A DNA stretch of 64,000 nt from Nymphalis io (GCF_905147045.1 NC_065889.1:2609001-2673000); one strand, 5' to 3'; positions 25,487-36,250 are shown, numbered from the stretch's first letter. Numbers and translations are program-made. Notes: a model not told the origin generated them from the sequence alone.

Positions 25487-25930
25487 TACTAATATTATTA
25501 ATGCGAAAATGTGTTCGTTTGTTACGCTTTCACGTCTAAACCAATAAACCGATTGATGAAATTTTGCAAACATGCTGGTACAGAAGAGGTACCTATGTAT
25601 TCACTGGTGTTAGGGCTTTGTGCAAGCTCGTCTGGGTAGGTACCACCTACTCATCAGATATTCTACCGCTAAACAGCAGTACTTGGTATTGTTGTTTTCC
25701 GGTTTGAAGGGTAAGTGAGCCAGTGTAATTACAGGTACATGGGACATAACATCGTAATTCCCAAGGTTCGTGAGGCATTGACGATGTAAGCGATGGTTAA
25801 CATTTCTTACAGTTCTAATGTCTATGGGCGTTAGTGACAACTTACCAGCAGGTGGCCATATGGTCCGCCTAGCAATTTAATAAAAAAACCCCACCCTCAC
25901 ACGCGAGCGAAGCCGCGGGCTGATAGTAGT
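25487..25930 (+). mobile_element. Helitron-like element carrying a family B copy
   Basis: The 5' part has 'tttactaatattattaatgc', 'ttacgctttcacgtctaaac' and 'ccgattgatgaaattttgca'. The 3' end is 'acacgcgagcgaagccgcgg'. A family B copy occupies the middle. Confidence 0.6.
25606..25887 (+). mobile_element. Family B retroposon nested in a Helitron-like element
   Basis: Near-complete B copy from 'gttagggctttgtgcaagct' to 'ttaataaaaaa'. Helitron-like 5' sequence lies on its left (25487-25605) and the matching 3' end on its right (25888-25930). Confidence 0.85.
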
Positions 25931-26271
25931 ATGTTATAAACGTGCAAGCGGTTTGATGTAGTTGTAGGTAAATAAAACTACTGTTCGAACCTGTCACAAT
26001 TTACTACCCTACGTGTACAGTAGACAATGTTGCGGTTTTAAAACATATCGATCTTCTTAATAGTACGAAGAAAATATGATACCTTATTTCATATTATAGC
26101 ATTTGTATTCTTTATAAATAAATATCTGACATGGTACGGTGGTTAAATATGTGATTTTGAATAGGGGATTGCGGGTTCAAACTATCAAGCACTGTTTAGA
26201 AATGTTCATAAAGAAAAAAAAATCGTGACAAAATTTGCCAAATATTTTTTTTTGATATACCGGGGCTATCC

Positions 26272-26568
26272 CGGTATATCAATCCACTCCACCTGATAGT
26301 GGTAGTGTCCAAACGCGACGACGGCTAGTACAATCGGGAAGAATGTTCTGCACTAGCCACCCCCTCCCTGCCAGCCCGCAAAATGCTTCTTCACGCCTCG
26401 TTTGAAGGAACTCAGGTTGTAAGAGGAGGGGAATACGTGTGCTGGTAAAGACTTCCATATTTTAGTGGTGCGACAAAGAAAAGAGTTGCCAAATTTCATC
26501 GTGCGCGATAGAATTGATGAATTGACATCGAGATCCAGCACGCGTAGACTGGTGAAGGAAAGGGGACG
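26272..26568 (-). pseudogene. 5'-truncated, diverged LINE copy
   Basis: This aligns with the 3' end of the LINE at 27571-31260: the 3' UTR (cctgat...agtggtagt, ccaaacgcgacgacgg) and the last codons of the ORF (VFPSSYNLSSFKRGVKKHFAG). The tail region has been remodelled into an 11-bp palindrome (26254-26280). At about 26570 it runs directly into a fragment of SINE family A. Confidence 0.8.
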
Positions 26569-26570
26569 CG

Positions 26571-26635
26571 TAGATATGTGTAATATGTTTCCACAAATCC
26601 ACATTGGAACAGCGTGGTGGAATAAACTCCAAATC
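26571..26635 (+). mobile_element. SINE family A fragment fused to a LINE remnant
   Basis: 'ccacattggaacagcgtggt' then 'ggaataaactcc' matches the A body. It begins exactly where the minus-strand LINE remnant (26272-26568) ends. Confidence 0.65.
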
Positions 26636-27035
26636 GAATCATGGCTATTAATTTACTTTCATAAATAAAGAAGACTATATTTATACTATATAAAATAATC
26701 GACATTATTGTAAGGAAATTACATCCGATAAATAGTGACCGAACAACGTTCAACACATAAGGTTGCCTCTATTTGTGGTTTCGGAGCTATGAACATGTGT
26801 CGGTTTATCGGCTTAATAATAAATAATAACATATAATGTAGATTCTGTTTATTTATTTTGTTGATATTTTCATTTTATTTTTGTATTTATATACATATGT
26901 TTCTTTAATCTAGTATCTGGATTATGCGCTTGCAAATCAGGACCATGTTAGAATGACTCGCTAATAAATCGTGGTAGAATTTTTCTGTCGTTGTTAGTTC
27001 GTAGTTTTTACACTTCCGTTGCTAGTAATCCACGA

Positions 27036-27165
27036 TAAGGCTTTGCCTTCCCATCGGATTGTGAGACAAAGGTAATACAGAGTGTACATCTGTGATTGCA
27101 CACACACACTTGTGCTTTGTAATATGTCCTGTGCAGTTGGTTGGTCTGCATCGAGTATAACCGCT
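27036..27165 (+). mobile_element. SINE family C 3' fragment, diverged
   Basis: 'cttcccatcggattgtgaga', 'agagtgtacatctgtgattg' and 'taatatgtcctgtgcagttg' match the 3' third of family C. Confidence 0.65.
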
Positions 27166-27403
27166 GTGACAGAAAATAGAACCACAGAATTCTCTTAAAA
27201 ATAGAATACGTTTCTTAAAAGTTTTTTACCGTCTGAAGTAAAAACAGTAACATATATTAAAAAATAAACATTGTTTTATTTATTATTTTCTGTAACTTCA
27301 CCAATACAATAATAAAATAAACAAGTTCAATATAGGTACAAAATTTTTAATAAAAAAGTTCATTCCTAAAGAATATTAATTTTTGTTTATACATAAAATT
27401 GAA

Positions 27404-27570
27404 CTCAAGCTGTCATCATCATCAAAATGGAAAGACGTCCACTGCTGGACAAAGGCCTCCCCCAATTATTTTCCTGTTGGCCGGTCTGTGCTACCCGCAT
27501 CCATCCCCCTTGTAGAAGGGGGAGGGGGTACACACGCTGCGTCTTCCGTTTTGTGGTCGGCACTCGAGAA

Positions 27571-27573
<3 letters not shown>
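27404..27573 (-). pseudogene. 3' end of an RTE-type LINE ORF (fragment)
   Basis: Read on the minus strand this fragment encodes VLECRPQNGRRSVCTP followed, after disruption, by LGEAFVQQWT and then a GAT/ATG-rich tail (tcatcatcatc on plus). That matches the C-terminal tail I know from lepidopteran RTE-type LINEs (VLEWRP-GRRSVGRP ... GEAYVQQWT). Only the last 50 or so codons are present. Upstream, in element orientation, it is cut off by the poly(A) end of the intact LINE, which evidently inserted into or beside it. Confidence 0.7.
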
Positions 27574-27605
<32 letters not shown>

Positions 27606-27702
27606 TCGCCGGGAGGGCAAATGACTCTACTCCACCTGATGGTAAGTGGTAGTAGAGTCCAAACGCGACGACGGCCAGTACAGACGGGAAAAACGTTCTG
27701 CA

Positions 27703-30642
27703 CTAGCCGCCTTCGCCTTGCCGGCCCGCAAGATGCCTCTTCACGCCTCGTTTGAAGGAACCCAGGTTGTAAGAGGAGGGGAATACGTGAGCTGGTAAGG
27801 AATTCCATTTTTTGGAAGTGCGACAAAGAAAGGAGTTGCCAAATTTCTTTGTTCGCGATGGAATTGATGTCACAGTTAGGCGGTGACATCGAGAACCAGC
27901 CCGCGTGGACTTAAGAAGGAAGGGGGAAGCAGGAATTAGAGAGAATAATTCCTCAGAGCACTCGCCGTGATACAGTCGATAGAAAGCGCTCAGTGCTGCT
28001 ATCTCACGACGCAATTGTAAAGGTTCAAGGGTGTTTGTGACCTTTACGTCGCCAATAATGCGTACGGCACGTCGCTGCAACCGGTCCAAGGCCTCAAGTA
28101 GGTACTTAGCGGAGCCATCCCAAAGGTGCGAGCAATATTCCACGCAAGACCGTACCTGTGTTTTGTACAGCAGGCACAGTTGTTGTGGCGTGAAAAAGCG
28201 CCGCACCTTGTTCAGAACTCCGAGTTTCCGTGAAGCTGTTTTTATAACAGCCTCGATGTAATCCCTTGGACTAAGGTCGCAGCGAACGTCAATCCCCAGC
28301 ATGGCGATTTTGCTTTGCATCACCAGCGGAGTACCACAGAGGGAGGGAAGAGGAGAAAATGTTGACTTTTTCGCCGTGAGAGCGCATACCTGTGTTTTCT
28401 TGGCATTAAACTCAACAAGATTATCAGAGCCCCATTTGGCGATGAGATCTAACGTCCTATCGAGTTCAATGACAAGATTCTCCCGCCTCTCCTCAGTTTC
28501 CGCCCGCCCAGCCACTGCGCGTCCGTGGTATCCACCATGCACTGTACTATCGTCTGCATAGCAATGTATGTTCCCAAGGGAGAGCATATCATTGATATGC
28601 AAAAGAAAGAGTGTGGGAGATAGCACAGATCCCTGGGGGACCCCAGCATTCACTACATAGAATTGTGAAGCGCAACCATCTACTAAAACACGAAGGCTAC
28701 GCTTGTGTAGGAAGCTGGCAATCCAGGTGCATAGCTGAGCAGGCAGACCATATGCCGGTAGCTTGGAGAGAAGACTTCTGTGCCAGACCCTGTCGAAAGC
28801 CTTGGAGATATCGAGGCTGACAGCCAACGATTCTCCATGCTTGTCGATAGCTTCACCCCAGAGGTGCGTTACGTACGCTAGAAGATCACCTGTGGACCGT
28901 TTTGGTCGAAAACCGTACTGACGATCATTAATCAGACAGTGATCTTCTAGGTAATGGATCAGTTGGTTGTTTAAAATCCGTTCCATCACCTTACAAAGTA
29001 CTGAGGTGATAGCTATTGGCCGATAATTTGCCGGGTCAGACCGATCCCCTTTTTTGGGAACCGCTTGCACATTAGCTCTTCTCCAAGCCTCCGGCACACT
29101 TCCCGAAGAGAGAGAAAGTTGGAACAGGCGCGTTAACACAGGAGACAGCTCCGCTGCGCACTTCTTCAGCACTATGGCTGGTATTCCATCGGGACCGCTA
29201 GCTTTCCGTACATCAAGTGATTGCAGCTCCGCACGCACATCACGTTGCCTGATTTTAATGTCAGGCATCGTATGGCCACATGCAGGTATTGTAGGTGGCA
29301 GTGCACTACAATCATCGATGACGGAATTGTCGGCAAAGAGTTTAGCCAGGAGATCAGCTTGCTCTTGCGGACTGTGAGCTAGCGATCCGTCCGGATTTCT
29401 GAGCGGTGGCAGCGAAGGTTGGCAGAAGTTGTTTTGCACAGACTTGGTCAGACGCCAGAAGCTACGGGAGCCCCTAGGATGCGAAACAAGGTCATGACCA
29501 ATCTGTACAATGCGCTGTGCATCCGCTCTCGTGTATGCCTTTCTACAGGACTTGGAATTTTTATTATAGTTTGCTTTCAGTGAGTCAATGTTAGATGCCC
29601 CGCTAATGCAGCCGTTGATCCACTTGCGATATGCCGCCTGCTTAGCTGATACAGCATCGGCACATTCACGAGTGAACCAACGGTTACGCGTACTCCTACT
29701 GACGAGATCTGAGCTAGGAATGTAGTATTCCATTCCCAGCATGATCTCGCCAGCAACAGCAGCGGCACTAGCTGTCGGGTCATTCCCACTGAAGCAACGT
29801 TCCTTCCAAGGGACCGACGCATAGTAATCGCGCATACCGTCCCAATCCGCCGACTTATAGTGCCAAACGCGACGTTTGCATACCGCTAGTGGCGGCAGCT
29901 TGGCCTGTGGCACTCTGGTAGAAATAAGGCTGTGATCCGAAGAGCCAAGAGGAGCCTGAACCACAACCTGATATTCTACCGGGTGAGAAGTCAGCAGAAG
30001 GTCCAGTAGAGAAGGTGCTTGCCCATCAATGTCTGGGATCCTGGTGGGCTGATCAACCAGTTGGGTCAAGTCATGTGTGAGAGCAAAAGCATGAGCAGTC
30101 CTTCCAGCATGGTCAGTTTTGAGGGATTTCAACCAGGATTCGTGGTGAGCATTAAAGTCCCCCAAAAACACCAATTCCGCGTTAGGAAATTGCTCTTGCG
30201 CAGCATCTGCCACCCGACTAAGATGGTCAAATAGTCGGCTTGTCTCCAAGTCACCATTGTGGGATCTGTAGAGGCACACGTAGACTCGGCTCTGACGAAC
30301 CAGGTCCACACGTACCACCAACATGGAGAAGGAGGGGTCCTCCAAGCAGCGCAGTCGGTGACAGCAAACATCCGTCCTGACGAACAAGCATACTCCGGCT
30401 TTCGCTTTGAAGGATTCTTCAAGCGTGTAGCCGGGATAATTAAGGTAGCTGGTATCGGCAGGACGGAGTATTTGTGTCTCCGTGAGAAACAACATTGCTG
30501 GCCGTGCTGTCTCGAGATGGTGGTGGACAGCGTTGAGGTTAGTGTGGAGTCCTCGGATGTTAGAGAACTCGACCTCAAACAGCGAGGGTATGGTGGGGGT
30601 GAGCACCGCTGTACGACCGTTATTTCTTTTTTGTTGCGCCAT
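27703..30642 (-). CDS. Endonuclease / reverse transcriptase polyprotein of LINE
   Basis: This encodes the enzyme that nicks target DNA and copies the element RNA at the nick (target-primed reverse transcription). The open frame extends to 30828, but I prefer the Met at 30640-30642 (MAQQKRNN), because the extra 62 residues look like translated leader; from there it is about 979 aa. Numbering from the upstream Met of the open frame, an APE-type endonuclease lies at about 85-305, with the N-IRGL segment near 90, catalytic TET at 116-118, GDFNAHH at 223-229 and SSDH at 296-299. The reverse transcriptase spans about 530-810, with LDISKAFDRVW at 672-682, GVPQGSVLSP near 729-738 and the catalytic YADD at 757-760. 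The C-terminal region (about 860-1035) contains LDRLQRRAVRIIG and WNSLPAHVFPSSYN segments typical of CR1/Jockey-group proteins. There is no stop or frameshift, so it may still be functional or only recently inserted. Confidence 0.9.
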   Translation of the reverse strand: MAQQKRNNGRTAVLTPTIPSLFEVEFSNIRGLHTNLNAVHHHLETARPAMLFLTETQILRPADTSYLNYPGYTLEESFKAKAGVCLFVRTDVCCHRLRCLEDPSFSMLVVRVDLVRQSRVYVCLYRSHNGDLETSRLFDHLSRVADAAQEQFPNAELVFLGDFNAHHESWLKSLKTDHAGRTAHAFALTHDLTQLVDQPTRIPDIDGQAPSLLDLLLTSHPVEYQVVVQAPLGSSDHSLISTRVPQAKLPPLAVCKRRVWHYKSADWDGMRDYYASVPWKERCFSGNDPTASAAAVAGEIMLGMEYYIPSSDLVSRSTRNRWFTRECADAVSAKQAAYRKWINGCISGASNIDSLKANYNKNSKSCRKAYTRADAQRIVQIGHDLVSHPRGSRSFWRLTKSVQNNFCQPSLPPLRNPDGSLAHSPQEQADLLAKLFADNSVIDDCSALPPTIPACGHTMPDIKIRQRDVRAELQSLDVRKASGPDGIPAIVLKKCAAELSPVLTRLFQLSLSSGSVPEAWRRANVQAVPKKGDRSDPANYRPIAITSVLCKVMERILNNQLIHYLEDHCLINDRQYGFRPKRSTGDLLAYVTHLWGEAIDKHGESLAVSLDISKAFDRVWHRSLLSKLPAYGLPAQLCTWIASFLHKRSLRVLVDGCASQFYVVNAGVPQGSVLSPTLFLLHINDMLSLGNIHCYADDSTVHGGYHGRAVAGRAETEERRENLVIELDRTLDLIAKWGSDNLVEFNAKKTQVCALTAKKSTFSPLPSLCGTPLVMQSKIAMLGIDVRCDLSPRDYIEAVIKTASRKLGVLNKVRRFFTPQQLCLLYKTQVRSCVEYCSHLWDGSAKYLLEALDRLQRRAVRIIGDVKVTNTLEPLQLRREIAALSAFYRLYHGECSEELFSLIPASPFLLKSTRAGSRCHRLTVTSIPSRTKKFGNSFLCRTSKKWNSLPAHVFPSSYNLGSFKRGVKRHLAGRQGEGG

Positions 30643-30829
30643 TTGGGAGAAATTAGATGGAAAAGAGACGTGAAGCGAGCGATGTATTGCCACGATAGGG
30701 ATGGGCAAAGTGTGGAGGCGTGTTTCCCCAAGTGGTTGCCAAAAGGAAAAATACACTGACCCGCCGGACGGAAGGGCCCCCGAACCCCCCCGGAAGTGGC
30801 CGCCGGGACCCCAACAACCGGTCACCAAC

Positions 30830-31260
30830 CGGCACGACGGTCCACCCCGAGATTATGCGTGGCCTGGTGGGGCAGCCTCACGAGCTGGTTAGGCACGCTC
30901 GGGCCCCTGTACTATGCCACGGGCGGCCAGCGGAACAGCCGTTTCTTCGGGTCTCCCTGACCGGCAGGTCAATACAGTTTCCCCCGGCATTGGTTCAACA
31001 ACCGTCTCCAACCAGACCAACACCCATCGCGGCAATACTCGCTCGGGCTCTGGCTGTACGCTGGCTGACCTCGAAACGCGGCTGCAAGCCACTTCACGAG
31101 TTTTTCACCATGCGTACGGTGGTAACAAGCCAGGCGGATGTTAGCATCCTACCACCAGGTGAGCAGATGGTCGCTCAGATATCCCTTAGTCGCCTCTTAC
31201 GACACCCATGGGAAAGAGTGGGGCAGTGAAATGTATTCTTTCTCCGTCACTGCACGGAAA
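30830..31260 (-). other. GC-rich 5' leader of the LINE
   Basis: About 430 bases upstream of the ORF in element orientation remain GC-rich and unlike the flanking AT-rich DNA. The outermost part, read on the minus strand, contains the 'cactctttcccatgggtgtc' segment, which I recall as recurring at the 5' ends of lepidopteran LINEs. No ORF1-like zinc-knuckle protein is visible. It probably holds the internal promoter of the element; this is inference. Confidence 0.6.
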
Positions 31261-31539
31261 ATTTTGTCCTAGCCTTTAGTTCCGCAAGTGTTGTATAAAA
31301 ACTGTAAAGCACAGCTACTTAAATATTATATCCAAAAACTTTTTCCTAAACATGCCACATCTTCCGGTGTAAGTTTAAAGTATATTGGTTAAGTGTTCTT
31401 ATTTTTCAGGTGGGCATTCCAAAAAAATGTCTCCTCATTTATTATTTTAAATATTATTTTATTAAAATTATATATTTAAATCTAATCAGACAAGTAAGTT
31501 TAAGAATTTGAAATAATAAAAATTTATGTGGATTTTTAT

Positions 31540-31712
31540 GTTATCTTTCTTTTTGTGTTTGTCCTCTATGGGTTCCGAAACTGTCTATCCGATTTTGATG
31601 GAACTTTAGAAAGTTCGTGGCCATAAAAATAAGAGTTTGCTTTGCATGCCCTTAAATATAAATATTTTATGGTGATCTTTATTCTACCTGTGCAAAGTTG
31701 AGATGGGTAGCT
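31540..31712 (+). mobile_element. Helitron-like element, degraded 3' end
   Basis: 'ctgtctatccgattttgatg' and 'acctgtgcaaagttgagatg' then ggtagctatta match the family layout. Confidence 0.45.
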
Positions 31713-31794
31713 ATTATAAAATAAAATGTAGAACAATGGGTACATTACATACGACACACCCATTTATGTACATTCGTGAACTACTAATAATATT

Positions 31795-31997
31795 AAAGAG
31801 TTCAGGCGCAGGACCAACGGCTATACGTGCTTTTAGAGGCACGGGAGTGTACACACTTCTAACTTTTAGATCCCGGGTTGCTACTGAAAATTTTCTGACA
31901 GAAAAACCCAATAACATTTTATTATCCCGACCTGGGAATTGAACCTAGGATCTTCGGGTCAGTGGCCTTATCTAGCCACTAGACCAACGAGGCAGTC
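31795..31997 (-). mobile_element. SINE family C, 3'-truncated copy
   Basis: Head 'agaccaacgaggcagtc' at right, 'ttgaacctaggatcttcggg' next, then 'gttcaggcgcaggaccaacg' at left, where it stops. Confidence 0.85.
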
Positions 31998-32437
31998 AAC
32001 TACCACGTATATATTTATAAACAATTGGGTTGTTACTATTACTTTAGTTTAAATTTCGTAACACGTTCATTGGACTTTTATTGAAAAATTCCTCGGGAAA
32101 TATGTAAATTAAAATACTTTAGCTTCTTAGTAGCGCGATGTCAATGACCGCTAAGTAGTCTAGTATGAAAATTGAAGTTTTAATCAAAATAAATGGTTTG
32201 AAGATAAGACAGAAGAGATGAGAAATTGCATGACCGCATTGTTTACTTGGACACGCTACTGACAATAAAACAAAACAAATATAATTGAAAAAAATAAAGT
32301 ACTTAAAAATTAAAAATCAACATGGGGCGCCTGCTGATGTCATGATGATGAAAACCGAAATGGATGGATACCAAAATAAATTATAATTACATATATAAAA
32401 AAAACAATTAATAAAATTGAAATAAATACGTATATCA

Positions 32438-32610
32438 CTAGTTTCCGCCAGTGGCTTCGACCGTGTGTGGGAGGGGTGTCAGGTGTCCTATGGGTATCCT
32501 ATGTGATCATTACCCCTGATGACGTCTATGCAAAATTTCTTGATGATCGGTTGAGTAGTTAAGACGTGAAAGCGTAACAGTGAAACAAACTCACTTTCTC
32601 ATATATAATA
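32438..32610 (-). mobile_element. Helitron-like element ending CTAGT, minus copy
   Basis: On plus it starts actagtttccgccagtggct and runs to 'agttaagacgtgaaagcgta', the reverse complement of the family 5' region 'tacgctttcacgtc'. Confidence 0.55.
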
Positions 32611-33039
32611 TGATTTAGGATAGCAAATAAGTACATACATAAAGGAGTAGAGTGCGGCAGTTGAGAGTATGACTGCATTAGCGAGAATCATACCATTTAC
32701 CTCACATTAAAAATAAAAGAATTTAAAACTTAAAAGTATTCAAGAATTTCGAATATCGAATATCTGTTAAAGTTACTATTCAATTTAAAAATAAACATCT
32801 CTTTTAAACATATTAATCTTGTAATAAATTAATTACATAGTTTCATATCCAATACGATAAAAAAAGTTATTGGTTTATATAATATAAATGTTTTGAATAT
32901 TTCGCTTGTATTTTCTCTATTCGTTCAATGTTATTTTTGTAAATTGAATGCCTACCATTTCTCGTTATAATAATAGATGTCATTACAGACAATGATAAAG
33001 CAGATTTTTTTGTTTATCTATATTTTTTTTCACTACCCA

Positions 33040-33222
33040 TAAACATTGGCAACTTCAGAAATAATAACCATCCCTTACATCACCATGATAACTATTTACT
33101 AACCTTCGTAAATAAGGAGATATGTCTCTTGTGCTTGTTACACTAGCTCACTTGCCATTCAAATTGAAACATAAGAGTACTAAGTGATGAGTAGGTGGTA
33201 CCGACGTTGACAAAGCCTTAAC
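33040..33222 (-). mobile_element. Family B retroposon, diverged
   Basis: 'cttacatcaccatgataact', 'acactagctcacttgccatt' and 'tgatgagtaggtggtaccga' track B on minus with many substitutions. Confidence 0.6.
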
Positions 33223-33802
33223 AAATGAATATTCATTATTTCATTACATAAATAATGACGTCATTCAACATGAACTATATCTGCCTGGTCTTTTATCAGA
33301 TTACGAGCACAGGGTTCAATTCTATTTATTCATATGAAATTTGCTATTTATTTAAACAGACCTAAGAGACTTTATATCCTTGTCAATGCCACACATAAAA
33401 AAGAGTTGGCAATATTTTTAGAGGTGTATAGTTAGTTAAGTACAAAGAGAGTGTACAAAAATACAAAACAAAATATAATATTCATATAATGTCCCTTAAT
33501 AGAAGATAGATTTGTATTTTTTGATGACATTGAATCATTTGCTTTGACGAATTGAGCTCTGACAGCTAAAATGCAAGAATGCAAAAAGTGTGTGCAATCA
33601 CGGGTTTACTCTCTATTTTCTCCGTCACATAACCCCCTGGGACGGCATCAAAACAACGGATGAAAAGTTGTGCAATACCGCATAAGCAACATCTCGGGAA
33701 TATGATCGATGAAAACCATTTTCTGACACTATGAGTTGATATTATTTATTATAATAGAAAATATAATTAAAGTTTAAATATTATTTATACATATCTTTTT
33801 AC

Positions 33803-34190
33803 GACTGCCTCGTTGATCTAGTGGCTTGATATAAAGCCGTAGATCCGGAGGTCCTGGGTTCAATTCCCAGGTCGGGCCAATAAAAAGTTATTAGGTTTTT
33901 CTATCAGAAAATTCTCAGTAGCAGGCCGGAGTCTAGAAGTTGGAAGTGTGTACACTTCTGTGCCTCGGAAAGGACGAAGTACCGTTGGTCCTACGCCTGA
34001 ACTCTTTCCGGTCGTGTCGGATTGCCGTCCCATCGGATTATGAGAGTTAGGGAATAGAGAGTGCACCTGTGTTTGCGCACAGACTTGTGCACTATAATAT
34101 ATGCACTGCGTAGTTGGCTAATCTCTCTTGAGATTGGCCGCGGTGGTCGAAATTGGTCTGGAGGACATTATTATTATTATTATTTATACA
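33803..34190 (+). mobile_element. SINE family C, near-complete copy with (ATT)n tail
   Basis: Complete from 'gactgcctcgttgatctagt' to 'gtctggaggacatt' followed by an ATT repeat to about 34190. This is the best copy for seeing the tail, which is an ATT repeat rather than plain poly(A). Confidence 0.9.
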
Positions 34191-34440
34191 ATATTTCATT
34201 CCTGATGTAAATAAAATCCCAATATAATCTTATTTCTAGTAGAAATTCGTTTTATAGTATTCCATTTTAGGTTACAGTATCAGAAAATAAGACTCGAAAC
34301 ACGATTCCTTCGGTATGTACAATTTCATTCAATATCGAATTTACTTCGTTCTATGTTGCAGAATATAAATATTATGTTTATTTTATCGATTCAATATTTT
34401 TAAATGCGCTTTTGAATATCGTTCGATTGATAAATATTAA

Positions 34441-34560
34441 CGGCCCTATTTATAAACATTGCTTAGCGACTATTTAGTTAAAAATTAATTTCTCTCTTTC
34501 TGACATTTTTTATTTATTTTAACATTCGAAAGAAGATATGACATTGTTTAGATACAAATA
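34441..34560 (+). repeat. Family E repeat, copy 2
   Basis: 'tttataaacattgcttagcg', 'atttctctctttctgacatt' and 'cattcgaaagaagatatgac' match the other E copies; truncated at the 3' side by a B copy. Confidence 0.6.
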
Positions 34561-34565
34561 GATTG

Positions 34566-34812
34566 GCAGAATTCCGAACGGTCACCTGATAGTAAGTGGT
34601 CACCACTGCCTATAAAGATTAGCACTGTAAGAAATATTAACCATACATTACATCGCCAATGCGCCACCAACATTGGTAACCAACTTTTGCTTTTAGTTAC
34701 ACCAGCTTACTCACCCTTCAAACCGGATATAAATATAAATTGTTATTTGGCGGTAGAATATGTGCGTAAGTGTATGATACTGAAATGGGCTTGCACAAAG
34801 CCTTACCACCAA
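34566..34812 (-). mobile_element. Family B retroposon, diverged near-complete copy
   Basis: 'tcacctgatagtaagtggtc', 'tcgccaatgcgccaccaaca' and the head 'gcacaaagccttaccacca' are recognisable. Confidence 0.75.
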
Positions 34813-35267
34813 CTAAAAAACCAACGAGCAATAATAAAATAGTGGTATAAGTAAATAAATTGAACTTAGCATTAATATACTATATTCATGTATTCAATTT
34901 CAGAGGTTTTCTCATAAGTGTCATAGGTTACAATCCAAGTTGCATACCTCGACCTTAAATTCTACTCTTCCGTCGACGTCTGACTACGTCGCAACGCCCA
35001 CAAAGATGCGACATCAAATTATTTTATATAAATAGCAGACTAAAAATAAATCCTTTAGTAAACAAACAGATTGCATTTTGTTTTAAATAACAAAAGTCAA
35101 TTATTTCTTATTATGTAGAATGAAAGAGGAACCGAAAGGAGGAGGAGTCAAATAATTCAGTATTATTTAAATTATATATTTACAGAAGTGCATCTCCGAG
35201 TCATCTGTGAGTTAGCCGAATAAACCGAGGTTATCACGTTTATTATGTTTATGACTAACGTATAGGT

Positions 35268-35330
35268 TTTACTGGTGGTAGTAGGGCTTTGTATAAGCTC
35301 GTCTGAGTAGGTACCACCTACCAGCTTACA
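35268..35330 (+). mobile_element. Family B head fragment
   Basis: 'agggctttgtataagctcgt' and 'ctgagtaggtaccacctacc' match the head; truncated after about 60 bases. Confidence 0.7.
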
Positions 35331-35531
35331 CAAAGCTTAGGTATTATACTGCTAATTGCGGGATCCAGAGCAGACCAGGCGCACTACTTTGTATTGTCTT
35401 ATAGTAAAAACTAACGATAAGTGTTTTTTTAATTGTTTATCGTTTTTTTTTTATAGAATAATTATATATCTTTGTATTGGCCCTTGGTTTCTTGCTTTTG
35501 AACCTAGAATAATTTGGAATCTTTTTTTACA

Positions 35532-35748
35532 GGTGATAGGGCTTTGTGCAAGCTCGTCTGAGTAGGTACCACCCACTCATCAGATGTTCTACCGCAAAAC
35601 AGCGGTACTTGGTATTGTTGTGTTCCGGTTCGAAAGGTGATGTAAGCGGTGGTTAACATTTCTTACAAGGCCAATGTCTATGGGCGTTGGAGACCACTTA
35701 TCACCAATGGTCCGTATGCTTGCCCGCCTACCTATTCTATATAAAAAA
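35532..35748 (+). mobile_element. Family B retroposon, internally deleted
   Basis: Head 'gatagggctttgtgcaagct' to tail 'attctatataaaaaa', with the 'gtgagccagtgtaattacag' segment missing. It may be a second head copy relative to 35268-35330. Confidence 0.85.
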
Positions 35749-36097
35749 ACGACCAGTTATAGTGGACTCTGAATATAAAGATACCGATATTTGCTCAGAG
35801 GATATCACGAGATAATAATTCCAAATGCATGAAATGACATTCACATTTATTAAGCCCCAGTGGCTAAAACGACAGACAGTTTAATTTTCGGTGTTTGTAA
35901 TTCATCTCGTATTTACTAGGGAAGGTAAAAGTGAGAAACTTATTTCATTATGTAGGATGACATTTTGTCACATGTCTTCAATCAATGTCATCCAACCTTC
36001 AGAGGAGCAGTGTAAATACGAATGCTATTGCCGGCTGGGCAATAGTAGGTCATTTACTGGCTTTTACTGCTACTGTTAAATATTTTTATAGATAGTT

Positions 36098-36250
36098 AAT
36101 ATAGAAGAAATATCAACCTTAATTATAAACGATATTTAGTTAAATACTGATTTGTCTCTTTCTATCATGATTCATGTGACATTCGAATGAAGATGACAAA
36201 ACATTGCTTAGCCTCTAAACAATATTGATATGTAAAGTCGTATGATTTTA
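36098..36250 (+). repeat. Family E repeat, copy 3
   Basis: 'gatatttagttaaatactga', 'cattcgaatgaagatgacaa' and 'gatatgtaaagtcgtatg' match in order. Confidence 0.55.

Larger units (their letters stand above)
27571..31260 (-). mobile_element. Near-complete non-LTR retrotransposon (LINE)
   Basis: The element reads on the minus strand. It has a GC-rich 5' leader (about 30830-31260), one long endonuclease-RT ORF, a short 3' UTR ending in a conserved tail, and a poly(A) tail visible as a long T run at about 27574-27601. It is much richer in GC than the surrounding DNA. The RT segments fit the broad CR1/L2/Rex1/Jockey group, but I cannot fix the clade by eye. No separate ORF1 (gag-like, CCHC) is visible upstream, so the element is either 5'-truncated, ORF1-less, or its 5' end is misjudged. 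The poly(A) end sits directly against an older RTE fragment (27404-27573), so it appears to have inserted there. I could not find a clear target-site duplication, and the exact 5' boundary near 31230-31260 is an estimate. Confidence 0.9.

Noticed and set aside
28031..30759. Several plus-strand and alternate-frame ORFs of 60-200 aa across the LINE
   Set aside because: They are shadows of the long minus-strand endonuclease/RT frame and have no motifs of their own.
31703..31942. 79 aa ORF that looks well composed
   Set aside because: It is the translation of a SINE C copy and its flank.
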